The notes: generated by a model from the letters alone, not told the origin. 64,000 nucleotides of DNA from an uncultured Acidobacteriota bacterium (GCA_903851035.1 CAINND010000118.1:28880-92879); one strand, 5' to 3'; shown: positions 42,700 to 52,699, counted from the stretch's first letter. Translations and numbers: made by a program.

Positions 42700-44061
42700 A
42701 TGCCTTTTCGCGTGTGGAATCCGTGGCGGAGTCAGCCGCCGTCTGCCCCGGCCCCGGGGGGTGAAATTGCGCGTCTTGCCGCCGACCCTCGCGTCCACGC
42801 GCTCTTCGATTGGTTTCTGCGCCACGAGCGTGATATCGCCGAACTTCAGTTGGCCATCACCGCCATTCCCGCGCCGCCCTTTGGCGAGCAGCCGCGAGCG
42901 GAGTGGCTCGGCCATCGCTTCCAGCAGCTTGGCCTCGTCGCCTCCACGGATGCCGCAGGCAATCTGCTGGCCGCGCGTGCCGGGCTGGATAGCGGCTCGG
43001 CCATCGCCTTCAGCGCGCATCTCGATACGGTATTTCCAGCGGGCACGCCGCTCAACGTGCGCCGCGAGCACAATCGCCTGCTCGGTCCCGGCATAGGAGA
43101 CAATGGCAGCGGGCTGGCCGCCCTCTGGGCGCTGGCCGCCGCTCTCCACGACTGCTCCATTGTTACCCGTCGCCCCTTGCTCTTTGTGGCCAACACGGGA
43201 GAAGAGGGGGAAGGCAATCTGCGTGGCGTGCGTCATCTGTACCGCGCGCATTTACCCCAACCCTCGGGTTCCGTTCCGCCAGCGCCGCGCCAAGACGACG
43301 CTCCTCCTCCGAAGATTGATGCGCTCATCGCGCTCGATGGCGCGGGCAGCGACAGCATCATCTGCCAGGCCCTGGGCAGCCGCCGTTTTCTGGTCACCAT
43401 TCGCGGCGGCGGCGGCCACTCGTGGAGCGATTACGGCACGCCGAATCCCATCCACGCCGCTGCGCTTGCCGTGGCCGCGCTCTATCGCATCGCTCTGCCC
43501 GTGCAGCCACGCACTACGCTCAACATCGGCGCCATCGAGGGTGGCACCTCGGTCAACACCATTCCGGAGTCCGTCACCTTCAAGGTGGATATGCGCTCCT
43601 CCGATCGCATCTGCCTGGACGAATTGGAGCAGCAGTTGCGCCGCACAATAGTGGAGGCCTGTGCCGAAGCCAGCGCTGGTGCCGTGCATCCCGGGCTGCG
43701 CCTCTCGCACGCCATCACACTTACCGGCGAACGTCCTGCCGGAGAGCTTCCCGCCACATCGCGCCTGCTTGCCGCCGTCCGCGCCGTGGATGCCCAGCTT
43801 GGCATCCGCAGTGAAGTGCTGCGTGCCAGCACAGACGCCAACATTCCGCTCTCGCTCGGCCTGGAAGCTCTTACCCTCGGCGCCGGAGGCAGCGGCGGTG
43901 GCGCGCACACTCTGCATGAATGGTTCGATCCCAGTGGCCGCGCGCTGGCCTTCAAGCGCCTGACGCTTTTGCTTCTGCTGCTGGCTGGTCTGCCCTCGGC
44001 GGCGGAGGGCGAGTCGCTGGCGGCGGGATGCGAACCGGGGTGCGAATCGGGGTGCGAGTAA
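42700..44061 (+). CDS. M20-family metallopeptidase
   Basis: I start at the ATG at 42700 (MPFRVWNPWRS...); a TTG at 42610 would add 30 unconserved residues. The 453-residue protein has the zinc motifs of M20 peptidases: AFSAHLDTVFP (about 101-111, His and the catalytic Asp), GIGDNGSG (bridging Asp), TGEEGEGN (catalytic Glu-Glu), DGAGSD, and a C-terminal His (GGGAHTLHEWF). A dimerisation lid domain (about 225-340) lies between. This suggests PepT/carboxypeptidase-type dipeptide or acyl-amino-acid hydrolysis; the substrate is unknown. Its stop overlaps the start of the EamA gene (TAATG). Confidence 0.88.
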   Translation: MPFRVWNPWRSQPPSAPAPGGEIARLAADPRVHALFDWFLRHERDIAELQLAITAIPAPPFGEQPRAEWLGHRFQQLGLVASTDAAGNLLAARAGLDSGSAIAFSAHLDTVFPAGTPLNVRREHNRLLGPGIGDNGSGLAALWALAAALHDCSIVTRRPLLFVANTGEEGEGNLRGVRHLYRAHLPQPSGSVPPAPRQDDAPPPKIDALIALDGAGSDSIICQALGSRRFLVTIRGGGGHSWSDYGTPNPIHAAALAVAALYRIALPVQPRTTLNIGAIEGGTSVNTIPESVTFKVDMRSSDRICLDELEQQLRRTIVEACAEASAGAVHPGLRLSHAITLTGERPAGELPATSRLLAAVRAVDAQLGIRSEVLRASTDANIPLSLGLEALTLGAGGSGGGAHTLHEWFDPSGRALAFKRLTLLLLLLAGLPSAAEGESLAAGCEPGCESGCE

Positions 44062-44981
44062 TGTCGCGTTCGCTCAAGGCTCATCTGCTGTTGCTGGCCG
44101 CCACCTTCGTATGGGGCGCCACGTTCATCGTCATCAAGAACGCCCTCGTCGATGCCACTCCGCTGGTCTTCAACGCCGTGCGCATGGTCATTGCCGCGCT
44201 GTTGCTGGTTGCCATTTTCTTTCGCCGTTTGCGCGCCGTGCCCGTGGCCGCCTTGCGCGCGGGCTTTGTCATAGGCACCCTCATGTGGCTGGGCTATGAG
44301 TTTCAGACCGCAGGTTTGCTTTACACCTCGGCCTCCAAGTCGGCCTTCCTCACCGGAGCCAGCGTGGTGCTGGTGCCCCTTCTGCTGGCCCTCTTCTGGC
44401 GTGGCCACGTCAACCGCTATACCCTCGGCGGAGTGCTGGCTGCCTGCGTCGGACTCTACCTGCTCTGCATTCCCGCCGGGCAGGGGCTTTCCCTGGCCTC
44501 GCTCAATCGCGGAGACATCCTCACCCTCGGCTGCGCCGTGGCCTTCGCCTTTCAGATCATCGCCGTCGGACGCAGCGCGCAACACTTCGACTTCGCCCAC
44601 CTGGTCACCATCGAGATCGTCGTCTGCGCCGCGTGGATGCTCATCAGCATCCCCCTGGCCGACCGCCACGCCTTCCTGCGCCTTACGCCGCGCATGATCA
44701 TGGCGCTGGCCATCACCGCCGTCGTCGGCACCGTCGCGTGCTTCATCGTGCAGGCCTGGGCGCAGCGTTTTACTCCGCCCACGCACACCGCGCTCATCTT
44801 TTCCCTGGAGCCGGTCTTTGCCGGCCTGACCTCCTATATCGTCCTCGGTGAGCGTCTGGGTTCGCGGGCCATCGTCGGAGCCGCGCTCATCCTTGCCGGC
44901 GTGCTGGCCAGCGAGTTGCTCGGCCATGTGCAGAAACCCGAGGCCGAGATCAGCGATGAACTGGGTGAAGAAGTCGCTTAG
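44061..44981 (+). CDS. EamA/DMT-family transporter
   Basis: The 306-residue inner-membrane protein starts at the ATG that overlaps the peptidase stop. It has ten hydrophobic helices in two EamA repeats: LLLAATFVWGATFIVIK (about 8-24) opens the first, and GDILTLGCAVAFAFQIIAVGR opens the second. The stretch FSLEPVFAGLTSYIVLGERL near the C-terminus is a family hallmark. It is an exporter or uptake carrier of small metabolites; being coupled to the peptidase, amino acids or peptides are an inferred substrate. Confidence 0.88.
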   Translation: MSRSLKAHLLLLAATFVWGATFIVIKNALVDATPLVFNAVRMVIAALLLVAIFFRRLRAVPVAALRAGFVIGTLMWLGYEFQTAGLLYTSASKSAFLTGASVVLVPLLLALFWRGHVNRYTLGGVLAACVGLYLLCIPAGQGLSLASLNRGDILTLGCAVAFAFQIIAVGRSAQHFDFAHLVTIEIVVCAAWMLISIPLADRHAFLRLTPRMIMALAITAVVGTVACFIVQAWAQRFTPPTHTALIFSLEPVFAGLTSYIVLGERLGSRAIVGAALILAGVLASELLGHVQKPEAEISDELGEEVA

Positions 44982-45029
44982 AGCGGCAGCGATTGCATCT
45001 GCCCCGTCTTTCATTACATCCAATCATCC

Positions 45030-45644
45030 ATGACTGCATCCAGCCAAGTTGACGGCGAAAGGCATCGCAGGCAGCTAGTGCTGCTGCAGTCCTTTACCCT
45101 TGCGTGGATGCTGGTCGAGTGTCTGCTTTCGCTGCTGGCGGCCCGGCACGCGCGCAGTGCGGTGTTGCTGGCCTTCGGTTCAGATAGTTTTGTGGAGTTG
45201 CTCTCCGCCCTTCTCGTTCTGCTCAGCATCTTTCCCCGGCTAGGCCTGCGCCAAAACCTGATTGAGCGTGCCGCTGCCGGATTGCTCTACCTGCTGGCTG
45301 CATTGGTGGCGGCAACCGCTGTGCTGGAGTTGTACTGGCATCTGCATCCCGAGCCGAGCCCGCTGGGCATAGCCGTGGCTTTTGCGGCGCTCTGCGTAAT
45401 GCCCCTGCTGGCCTGGCGTAAGCGCCGCCTGGCCGCCGCCATGCAGCACGCCGCACTCGCTGCCGATGCGACACAGTCCGCCGCCTGTGCCTACCTGGCG
45501 GCCGTCACCATCCTTGGGCTGGCAATGAATTCGATCTTCCATCTTGGCTGGGTGGATCCCGTAGCCGCCCTGGTGGCCGTGCCGCTACTGCTGCGCGAGG
45601 CATACCAAACGTCGCGCGGCCACGGCTGCCAATGTCATTCATAG
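45030..45644 (+). CDS. CDF-like cation efflux membrane protein
   Basis: The 204-residue protein has five or six hydrophobic helices. The metal-ligand positions of cation diffusion facilitators are partly visible: AFGSDSFVELLSAL (about 48-61) and ALAADATQSAACAYL (about 142-156), where the family has Asp-x-x-x-Asp and His/Asp-x-x-x-Asp pairs; here the fourth ligand positions are Glu and Ser. The usual cytoplasmic C-terminal domain is missing, and it ends in a short Cys/His tail (GHGCQCHS). A metal role is plausible but not proven. Confidence 0.62.
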   Translation: MTASSQVDGERHRRQLVLLQSFTLAWMLVECLLSLLAARHARSAVLLAFGSDSFVELLSALLVLLSIFPRLGLRQNLIERAAAGLLYLLAALVAATAVLELYWHLHPEPSPLGIAVAFAALCVMPLLAWRKRRLAAAMQHAALAADATQSAACAYLAAVTILGLAMNSIFHLGWVDPVAALVAVPLLLREAYQTSRGHGCQCHS

Positions 45645-45695
45645 GACGCCCATCGACGATGGCGCGTGCGTTAGTATTGCAGCACGGGAGAACTC

Positions 45696-47564
45696 ATGAG
45701 CCACCCTCCAGTGCAGTCCAAGCATTCAGGTGACACTCACGATCGCCTGCGCCAGTTGCTTTCGCGCCGCGGCGTGCCGGAACTGCTGGTAGCCCTTGTG
45801 GCCCTCGTCGCCTACCTCGGCACCGCGGGCTTTGCCTTCGTTTACGACGACCGCGCCCAGGTGCTCAATAATCCGGAGATTGCCAGTTGGCGCCGTGTGC
45901 TCGGCTACTTTGGCGGCGACGTGTGGTCCACCTACGATCCCTCGCACATACAGAATTACTATCGTCCGCTCTTCTTCGTATGGTTCCGCATCAACTACGT
46001 CCTCTTCCACCTGAATCCCGTGGGATGGCACCTGGCGGCCGTCGCGCTGCATGTTGTCGTATGCGTGCTGGTCTTCCGCATCTGCCTGGCCCTTACCTCG
46101 GATCGCACCGTGGCACTGCTGGCTGCGCTGCTCTTTGCCGCGCACCCCATCCACCTCGAATCCGTTGCCTGGATCAGCGGCACCACCGATCCCTTGATGT
46201 GCATCTTCCTCCTCGGCGCGACCCTCTGCTTTCTGCGCTGGCTGCGTGCGGCGGGCATCGTTCCACTCCTCGCTACGGGCGTGCTCTTTGTCGCCGCCTT
46301 GCTGGTCAAGGAACCGGCCATCATGATGCTGCCGCTGCTGGCACTGCTGGCCGTGCTGTACGCACCCGGTGTGGGCGGGCAGGGCAGTGCGTTAAATAAT
46401 GATGATGCCGCTGCAAGCCAAACCTCACGCGGCAGTAGTGGCCTCACCGCTGGCGCGGCGCTGTTGCGTGGAGTGTTGCCCGTGGCTGTGGTGGCTGCGG
46501 CATACCTTGCCCTGCGCGCGCACCTGCTGGGCGCTGCCGCGCACGCGGTCAACCAGCTTACGGCCTCGCAGATTCTGCTGACCCTGCCCGGCATCGCCTT
46601 CTTTTATCTTCGCCAGTCGCTCGCGCCCGTCGGGCTTTCGTTCCTCTATGACTTGCCCGCACAGTCGCAGCCCACATGGGACGGCTTCTGGATGCCGCTG
46701 CTGGTGGTTGCCGCCATCTTCGCGCTGCTGGGCTGGTGGTGCGCCCGTCCCGGCCGCCTTCGTCCCGCGCTGCTTGTCGCGGCCGTCGTGTGGCTGCTGT
46801 GGATTCTGCCCGAGCTCAATCTGCAATGGATGCCCGCGGGAGAGCTGGCGCATGACCGCTATCTTTATCTGCCCGTGCTCGGCCTCTGCCTGATGGCGGC
46901 CATTGCCCTCCGCCAGTGGAACGATGGCAATGCCGGTGCTGAGAGTGACGAACATTGCGCTGAAGTCTGCACTCTTCCACTTGGTTCGTCGCAGCGTGCG
47001 GTCTTCTCCATTGTGTTTGTCTTTCTACTTGGCGCCACCATCCTCCAGGAGCCGCTCTGCGCCACCGACCTTCTCATCTGGGCTCGTGCCTCCCGGGTCG
47101 CCCCACACAACGACATTGCCTGGTCCAACCTCGGCGCCGTGCTCATGGAGCGTGGCAATCCCACACAGGGCCTGATTGCCCTTCAGCGTGCGCTGGAGCT
47201 GAATCCCAACTCGCGCACCGCCAACTTTAATCTTGGCTACTCCCTTTACAATCAACACGATTACGCCGCGGCCGAGCCTTATATAGCGCGCTCCGTGCAA
47301 CTCGGTCCCGGCATGGCCGATGGTTACCGCCTTCTGGGCAGCATCGAGCTGCGCCTGGGCCACGCTGACGCGGCTGAGTCGCTGATGAGAAAGGCTTTAT
47401 CCCTGGCTCCGCGGCAGGAGGGCTATCATATGGCGCTGGGCCTGGTTCTGCTGGAGCGTGGCGACCGCGCGGCCGCCGCCCAGGAATTCCACCGCGAACG
47501 CGAACTTTTCCCTGAAAGTCCAGGGGTGAATCAGGCCCTGCAACAGTTAGGAGAGGGCCGCTAA
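45696..47564 (+). CDS. TMTC-like membrane glycosyltransferase with TPR repeats
   Basis: The 622-residue protein has about eleven membrane helices in the first 420 residues (for example LLVALVALVAYLGTAGFAFVYDDRAQVLNNPEI, with the Asp-Asp pair (YDDRAQ) typical of GT-C-fold mannosyltransferases, about 30-62). It contains IHLESVAWISGTTDPLMCIFLLG, a TMTC hallmark. The C-terminal 130 residues hold about four tetratricopeptide repeats (AWSNLGAVLMERGNPTQGLIALQRALELNPNS ...). A protein O-glycosylation role is inferred from the fold. It follows the CDF gene by 51 bases. Confidence 0.8.
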   Translation: MSHPPVQSKHSGDTHDRLRQLLSRRGVPELLVALVALVAYLGTAGFAFVYDDRAQVLNNPEIASWRRVLGYFGGDVWSTYDPSHIQNYYRPLFFVWFRINYVLFHLNPVGWHLAAVALHVVVCVLVFRICLALTSDRTVALLAALLFAAHPIHLESVAWISGTTDPLMCIFLLGATLCFLRWLRAAGIVPLLATGVLFVAALLVKEPAIMMLPLLALLAVLYAPGVGGQGSALNNDDAAASQTSRGSSGLTAGAALLRGVLPVAVVAAAYLALRAHLLGAAAHAVNQLTASQILLTLPGIAFFYLRQSLAPVGLSFLYDLPAQSQPTWDGFWMPLLVVAAIFALLGWWCARPGRLRPALLVAAVVWLLWILPELNLQWMPAGELAHDRYLYLPVLGLCLMAAIALRQWNDGNAGAESDEHCAEVCTLPLGSSQRAVFSIVFVFLLGATILQEPLCATDLLIWARASRVAPHNDIAWSNLGAVLMERGNPTQGLIALQRALELNPNSRTANFNLGYSLYNQHDYAAAEPYIARSVQLGPGMADGYRLLGSIELRLGHADAAESLMRKALSLAPRQEGYHMALGLVLLERGDRAAAAQEFHRERELFPESPGVNQALQQLGEGR

Positions 47565-47789
47565 CTTCCTTTGGGACATTGATTTCCAACGGGCATCGAA
47601 TTCCACAACTGGAATATCCCCGATGGTGGTCTTTCCTGGTGACCTTGTCCCATGTTGGTGCGTCTAAACAGATAGAGCCGGGAAGGGCGTTTTCCGCCTG
47701 TCCCGGGCTGTATCCTTCTCACGGAAAAGGGGTAGGATGATCCGTAGAGCAGGTATCCTTTCACCAAAATTATTGCCGGAGGGCATAGA

Positions 47790-49436
47790 GTGCCGGGCGG
47801 AATTCGTTCCGGCCTGCCGCAGACTCACATGATGCAAACCACACAGAAGAATCGCTTTGCTCCGTTTTTTGTAGCCTCGGTCACCGTGGCGCTGGTGTTG
47901 CTGATCGGCTCGGTTGTCACCTTTACCGCACGCGCCAAAACCGTGGACAGCTCTGACGCGCCCAAACTCAGCGTGCCGGCCGCGCGCCAACATGAAAACG
48001 AGTTCGCCAAGGTTGCCAAGGCCGTCGAGCCCGCCGTGGTCAACATCAACACGGAATCGGTCATCAAGAATCCGCACAAGCACCTGCGCCGCGCGCCGCA
48101 GCAGAATCCCGGCGAAGAGGACCAGGAGGAGAATGGCAACGGCGGCGGCAACAACAGCATGCAGGAGTTCTTCGAGCGCTTCTTCGGCCAAATGCCGGAG
48201 GGCATCCCAAACATGCCCAACGCTCCCAATGGCGGAGAGATGACGGCGCAGTCGCTGGGCTCCGGTGTCATCGTCAGCCCCAACGGCTACATCATCACCA
48301 ACAACCATGTGGTGGAAAAAGCCGACCGCATCCGCGTCAGCCTGATGGGCGATCCCACCACGGTCAGCTATCCCGCCAAGGTCATCGGCACAGATAAGGA
48401 AACCGATCTGGCGGTCATCAAGATTGAGGTTGGCCACCCGCTGCCGTACGCCAAGCTGGGCAACTCTGACAGCATGATGGTGGGTGACTGGGTGCTGGCC
48501 ATCGGCAGCCCCTTCGGACTGCGCAGCACGGTTACCGCAGGCATCGTCAGCGCCAAGGGTCGCAACATCGTCCCCGGCCGCCAGTTCCAGAGCTTCATTC
48601 AGACCGACGCGGCCATCAACCCCGGCAACTCCGGCGGTGCGTTGGTCAACTTGGATGGAGAGGTTATCGGCATCAACACGGCGATTTACACCGAGAGCAA
48701 CGGTTACCAGGGCATTGGTTTTGCCATGCCCAGCAACACCATCGCCGACGTGTTCAACCAGTTGGCCGGCCCGTCACATAAAGTGGAGCGCGGCTCCATC
48801 GGCATCACCTTCAGCGCCGAGCCCAGCCCGGCGGTCACCCGCATGTATGGCGGCGGCCGCGGCGTCATTGTGCAGGATGTCACGCCCAACGGCCCGGCGT
48901 CGTCTGCCGGACTCAAGGCGGGCGATGCCATCGTCAGCGTGGGTGGTAAGCCGGTGGCCAATGGCGATGAACTGGTCGCCGAGGTCAGCGCGCACCATCC
49001 CGGAGACAAGCTGAAGATCGGCTATCTGCGTGAGGGCAAGCAGCAGGAGGCATCGGTCACGGTGGCCGACCGCCAAAAGTTATTTGGCGCGCAACTCGGC
49101 ACCGCCGAGGAGTCCGCCGAGGAGCAGGCGCCCAAGGAGAGCAAGCTGGGCATCACGGTGAAGGCCGTTCCGGCCATCACCGCCAAGCGCCTGAACCTTG
49201 CGCCGAACCAGGGCGTGCTGGTCACGGACGTCAAAGCCGGCAGCTTTGCCGACTCGGTCATGCTCGGCCGCGGCGATGTGATCCTCGAGGTCAATCGCCA
49301 GCCGGTCAACGACCCAGCCGGCTTTGCCAAGGTTGAGTCCACGCTTAAGAGCGGTCAGGACGTGGTCTTTGTCGTCCGCCAGGCCGGGCAGGGACAGAAC
49401 GCCACAAACAGCTTCTTGGGTGGCACCTTGCCGTAG
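47790..49436 (+). CDS. DegP/HtrA-type periplasmic serine protease with two PDZ domains
   Basis: The GTG at 47790 has a strong GGAGGG site with good spacing, whereas ATG codons at 47829 and 47832 have none, so I use 47790 (548 residues). A signal anchor spans about 24-46. The trypsin-like catalytic triad is His173 (TNNHVV), Asp206 (TDLAVIK) and Ser281 (NPGNSGGALVN). PDZ domains follow at about 330-420 and 450-540. It degrades or refolds misfolded envelope proteins. The insert at about 95-150 is Gly/Asn/Pro-rich and longer than in DegP. Confidence 0.93.
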   Translation: MPGGIRSGLPQTHMMQTTQKNRFAPFFVASVTVALVLLIGSVVTFTARAKTVDSSDAPKLSVPAARQHENEFAKVAKAVEPAVVNINTESVIKNPHKHLRRAPQQNPGEEDQEENGNGGGNNSMQEFFERFFGQMPEGIPNMPNAPNGGEMTAQSLGSGVIVSPNGYIITNNHVVEKADRIRVSLMGDPTTVSYPAKVIGTDKETDLAVIKIEVGHPLPYAKLGNSDSMMVGDWVLAIGSPFGLRSTVTAGIVSAKGRNIVPGRQFQSFIQTDAAINPGNSGGALVNLDGEVIGINTAIYTESNGYQGIGFAMPSNTIADVFNQLAGPSHKVERGSIGITFSAEPSPAVTRMYGGGRGVIVQDVTPNGPASSAGLKAGDAIVSVGGKPVANGDELVAEVSAHHPGDKLKIGYLREGKQQEASVTVADRQKLFGAQLGTAEESAEEQAPKESKLGITVKAVPAITAKRLNLAPNQGVLVTDVKAGSFADSVMLGRGDVILEVNRQPVNDPAGFAKVESTLKSGQDVVFVVRQAGQGQNATNSFLGGTLP

Positions 49437-49458
49437 TAACCTAACGTTGTCCCCCGCG

Positions 49459-49491
49459 CCGCCGGAGCCCGCAACGAGCTGGCTCCGGCGG
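49459..49491 (+). terminator. Possible terminator hairpin after the HtrA gene
   Basis: An 11-base-pair stem (CCGCCGGAGCC / GGCTCCGGCGG) with an 11-base loop lies 22 bases after the stop. No strong T-tract follows, so it may be a weak or Rho-assisted terminator. Confidence 0.5.
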
Positions 49492-49593
49492 TGGCGGATG
49501 TCTTCCTTTAACGCCACGCCGGATGCAAGCCGCATTGGCCGTGGCCGCACCCCGCGGCCGGGCAGCATGAGGCAGAGCAGGGAATTAATCCGA

Positions 49594-50214
49594 ATGAGGT
49601 ACAGCCGGTTGCGTCGTCATCTTTCAGTGATCTGTGCGGGCCTGGTAGCCATGTCTGCGACATGCTTTGCCGCCAGCACCCCGGCTGCGCACAAAAACAC
49701 AACCGTCAAGGCTGCTCCGGCGAAGACTGCTTCTTCAAAGAGTGCGCCGTCGAAATCCACCACTGTAAAATCCACTTCGTCCGCGAAGACCTCAGCCAAG
49801 CCCGCATCCCAGGCCAAGTCCGCCGCTGCCCCGCATGGCCGCTCCACGGCCACGCCCGCTGCCGGCAAGCACACGCGCAAGGGCGGGGGATTGAAGTCCG
49901 TGGCCGCGCGCCCGCGCAGCAAGGGTCAACAGGCCATTGACCGCCAGCGCACCCTGGAGATTCAGCAGGCACTCATCCGCGAACATTACCTGCAGGGCGA
50001 GCCCAGCGGCGTGTGGGATCAGCCCACCCGCGATGCCTTTACCCGCATTCAGGACGAGAACCACTGGCAGACCAAAATCGTGCCGGACTCGCGCGCCCTC
50101 ATCAAGCTCGGCCTCGGCCCCAGCCGTCAAAACCTGCTCAATCCAGATAGCGCCGCCCTGGCCGCGCCTCCACCACCACGGCAGGAAAAGCCCTCCTCCG
50201 GTGGCACCAACTAA
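49594..50214 (+). CDS. Secreted peptidoglycan-binding-like protein
   Basis: I take the ATG at 49594 (MRYSRLRRHLSVICAGLVAMS...), which is followed by a signal peptide (about 1-27) and has an upstream AGGGA. The 206-residue protein continues with a long Lys/Ala/Ser/Thr-rich linker (about 30-105) and a small helical domain (about 110-170: RQRTLEIQQALIREHYLQGEPSGVWDQPTRDAFTRIQ) resembling the PG_binding_1 motif with G-x-W-D-x-x-T-x-x-A. It ends in a Pro-rich tail. It probably attaches to the cell wall or acts as an envelope structural protein. Confidence 0.75.
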   Translation: MRYSRLRRHLSVICAGLVAMSATCFAASTPAAHKNTTVKAAPAKTASSKSAPSKSTTVKSTSSAKTSAKPASQAKSAAAPHGRSTATPAAGKHTRKGGGLKSVAARPRSKGQQAIDRQRTLEIQQALIREHYLQGEPSGVWDQPTRDAFTRIQDENHWQTKIVPDSRALIKLGLGPSRQNLLNPDSAALAAPPPPRQEKPSSGGTN

Positions 50215-50247
50215 TTTTTCTCTGATTATTTGTCGTGCAGATTTCGT

Positions 50248-51342
50248 TCAGCGTTCCTGCGCGTAGTAGCCATCGCGCGCCTGCACCGTCAGCCCGCTCT
50301 TTCTCGTCATCACGTTCAGCCGGTGGTAGCCGCCTTCGTTCGCCGGGGGAGTAAAGCGCAGGCTCCACTGTTGCCGCAGATCGCCGCTGATTTCCTTGTA
50401 GATTTCAGCCAGCGGCGCCTTCCTGCCCGTCTCGTTCTTGTTGAAATCCTTGTCATTCACTTCAAAGTAGCGACCGCCGGTGGCGCGCGCAATCTACTGT
50501 AACACCTTTTTGCCTTCGGCCCGATCCTGTTTGCTGATGGCGCTGCCGCTCTCAACGGAGTTGGCACCCACGCCGGTATTGAAAAGTCCGTTGTGCGCCG
50601 GCGAATCCTCCAGCGGCACATATACCGTGTACACCATCACGTTGCCGCGCTGCGCGCTCTCCAGGGCCGCGCTCAATGACGTGCGGCTCTCGCGGTCCAC
50701 GCCGTCGCTGAAGACCAGCAAAACCTTGCGCCCATTGCGCGACCGCATCACCTCGTCGCATGCCAGGTAGATGGCGTCGTACAGCGTGTTGCCGCCCAGC
50801 AGGATGCCGCCACCCGCGTCCTCGTCTCCGCGATGATGCTCACCGCCTGTGTGCTGTTCTCCCACGCTGATCGCGTCCACGCCCTTCAGCAGACGATCGC
50901 GCGAGCTCGTCACATCCTGCAACAGCTCCACCTCGCGGCCAAAGCGCATGACAAAGGCCCGGTCGCGGCCCTCGCGCAGTGTCTTCACAAACTCCATGGC
51001 CGCCTTGCGCTCATCGGCCATCGCCTTGCGTTGCTCCATGCCGGTGTTGGCCACCAGCCCCACCAGCAGTGGGGAGTCGGCCTCGCGCACCACTTCGGTC
51101 ACCCGCTGTGGGCGGCCATCAGATTCAATCGCAAAGTTCTCGGCGGTAAGCCCCTCAACAACTTCACCCACCTTGTCCTTTACCACCACCAGCAGGCTGA
51201 TCTCGCCTGCATGATCGGCGGCCTTCGCCGCCTCCGCACTCTTTGTGGTCGCCCGCACGGCATCCTGCGCGGCCACCGGCAGCATAGCCGTCAGCAGAAC
51301 GAATGCAATCAGCAGATGAAAAAAGCACCGCGTGCGGATCAT
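50248..51342 (-). pseudogene. VWA-domain secreted protein, interrupted by an in-frame amber codon
   Basis: From the ATG at 51342 the protein has a signal peptide (LLIAFVLLTAMLPVAAQ) and a von Willebrand A domain (about 47-285; the first site is degenerate, VANTGMEQR where D-x-S-x-S is usual; GGNTLYDAI and FSDGVDRES are present). At 50494-50496 a TAG replaces a codon that should be Gln (VLQ-TAG-IARATGGRYFEV). The same frame then continues to 50248 with the expected C-terminal region (EIYKEISGDLRQQWSLRFTP ... KSGLTVQARDGYY). Read through, it would be 364 codons. It may be a pseudogene, a sequence error or stop-codon read-through. Confidence 0.8.
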
Positions 51343-51424
51343 GCCGAAGAGCATGGCACAAGCCGCACGCGGAGAAAAGATGTGTATAAAAAACTTGCGG
51401 GGAAACGAAAGCAGAAAAGCGCCC

Positions 51425-51649
51425 CTAGGCCTCGGTCTGCTTGCTGCCCGAGCCCGCAAAGGTGGAATACACTGCCGCGGCGGCCACAATCACGTTGGCC
51501 ACCACCACCGGCATGGCGTGGATCAGCAGTCCGTAGGTGATCCACAGCAGGGCCGCGCCGGCCTGGATCAGGCGCAGCGTGGCCGGTTTCTTGAAAAAGT
51601 AGGAGAGGCCGAAGCAGGCCGTGGCAATCCATCCAATCCAGCTCAGCAT
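51425..51649 (-). CDS. Small SemiSWEET-like membrane protein
   Basis: The ATG at 51649 has a GGGAG site; longer frames lack one. The 74-residue protein has three predicted membrane helices ([52 protein letters not shown]). The Pro and Asn in helix 3 (MPVVVANV) and the three-helix design match SemiSWEET sugar transporters, which work as dimers. The identity is by eye only. It starts three bases before the HAD gene stop, so the two are coupled. Confidence 0.6.
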   Translation of the reverse strand: MLSWIGWIATACFGLSYFFKKPATLRLIQAGAALLWITYGLLIHAMPVVVANVIVAAAAVYSTFAGSGSKQTEA

Positions 51650-51651
51650 GA

Positions 51652-52479
51652 TTACTCCCGCCCTCCTGAATTTGCTCCGGCCGTCGAGCGCAGGGTCACA
51701 AAGTCGGTACGGGTGCGCGCCCACTCCTGCACCAGGAAGCCATTCTCCTCAAAGAAGCGCCGGATCTGCGGCTGGCTCCACTCGGCGGCCTCTTCCAGGA
51801 TGGGCACCAGAACGCTCAGCGCGTTGTCGCTCAACACGGTGCGGCGGGCAATCTGCGTCACCGCACGCGAACTGCTGACGGCAATGGTCAACCCGTCGCC
51901 ATCGTTGACGTGCAGCATGGCGTTGATGTCCGAGCTGCCGTCGCCGGCGTACACCACATGGTCGCGGCCAATCGAGAGCTCCTTCTGCAACTGCATGATG
52001 CGCGCCACCTTGCCGTATCCGGCGGTGCAGCGCACCAGGCGGTCGATGCTGCCATCGGCGGCCCATTGGAACTCCGTGCCGAAGATGTGGTCTTTCGGAA
52101 CGATGCCCTCCAGCGCCGACTGCACAATCTCCACCGGAGCGGCCGACAGCACGTAGAAGTTAAACTGGTATCCCGGAATGCCTTCGCGCAGGGTTTTGTA
52201 AAGCAGCTCGATATTCTGCTTCAGCGGAATGCGCTTGCCGGTCTCCACCAGGTGCTTGCGACGTACCTTGCTGTGGAAGGCCGGGTCGTGGAGCAGCAGG
52301 TAGGCCAGTTCGGCGCCCTGCTGCACAAGGTTCAGCTTCGCCATGCCCTCCACCTTCTGCTTGAACTCCTCCACCGGGATGCCCAATGTTTCGGTCAACA
52401 CCCAGCCGGAGTCGTTGAAGCTCAAGGTCTGGTCAAAGTCACTGGCGAACAGGTATTGCTTGGTCAAAGAATCACTCAT
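51652..52479 (-). CDS. HAD-family phosphatase
   Basis: The 275-residue cytoplasmic enzyme has the haloacid-dehalogenase motifs: DFDQTLS (Asp14 nucleophile, Asp16), LSAAP (motif II, about 113-117), a lysine in the motif III region, and [12 protein letters not shown] (motif IV, about 177-188). The cap and spacing resemble phosphoserine phosphatase-type enzymes, so a phosphomonoesterase is likely, but the substrate is open. It is followed by the small membrane gene. Confidence 0.85.
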   Translation of the reverse strand: MSDSLTKQYLFASDFDQTLSFNDSGWVLTETLGIPVEEFKQKVEGMAKLNLVQQGAELAYLLLHDPAFHSKVRRKHLVETGKRIPLKQNIELLYKTLREGIPGYQFNFYVLSAAPVEIVQSALEGIVPKDHIFGTEFQWAADGSIDRLVRCTAGYGKVARIMQLQKELSIGRDHVVYAGDGSSDINAMLHVNDGDGLTIAVSSSRAVTQIARRTVLSDNALSVLVPILEEAAEWSQPQIRRFFEENGFLVQEWARTRTDFVTLRSTAGANSGGRE

Positions 52480-52670
52480 ATCACTTACTATGATAGGCCA
52501 GCCGGGGCCGGCGATCTATGAAATGCCTATCAATTGATTTAATTCATGCCATGGCCGCCGCTGATAAGCGAGAAAGTATTCTATTATCAATGAGATAAGC
52601 TCCGCCATTCGATTTCCCGAAAGAGGCATAAACGAGCATATATCCTGCCTTGCGGGCCTAATTCAGGCAG

Positions 52671-52699
52671 GAAAAACCCCGCAGCCAGCCGGTGCGGGG
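52671..52699 (-). terminator. Rho-independent terminator after the aminotransferase
   Basis: The stem CCCCGCA / TGCGGGG (52677-52699) is followed on the minus strand by five T (52676-52672). It lies about 37 bases after the aminotransferase stop and separates it from the HAD gene. The remaining intergenic sequence (52480-52670) holds nothing that I recognise. Confidence 0.82.

Noticed and set aside
43482..45023. Long open frame (513 codons) opposite the M20 peptidase and EamA genes
   Set aside because: Its translation is low-complexity (Gly/Asp/His-rich) and overlaps two well-supported genes with recognisable motifs.
47565..47789. Special promoter (sigma-E-like) before the HtrA gene
   Set aside because: No convincing -35/-10 pair of that type could be read in the 225-bp gap.
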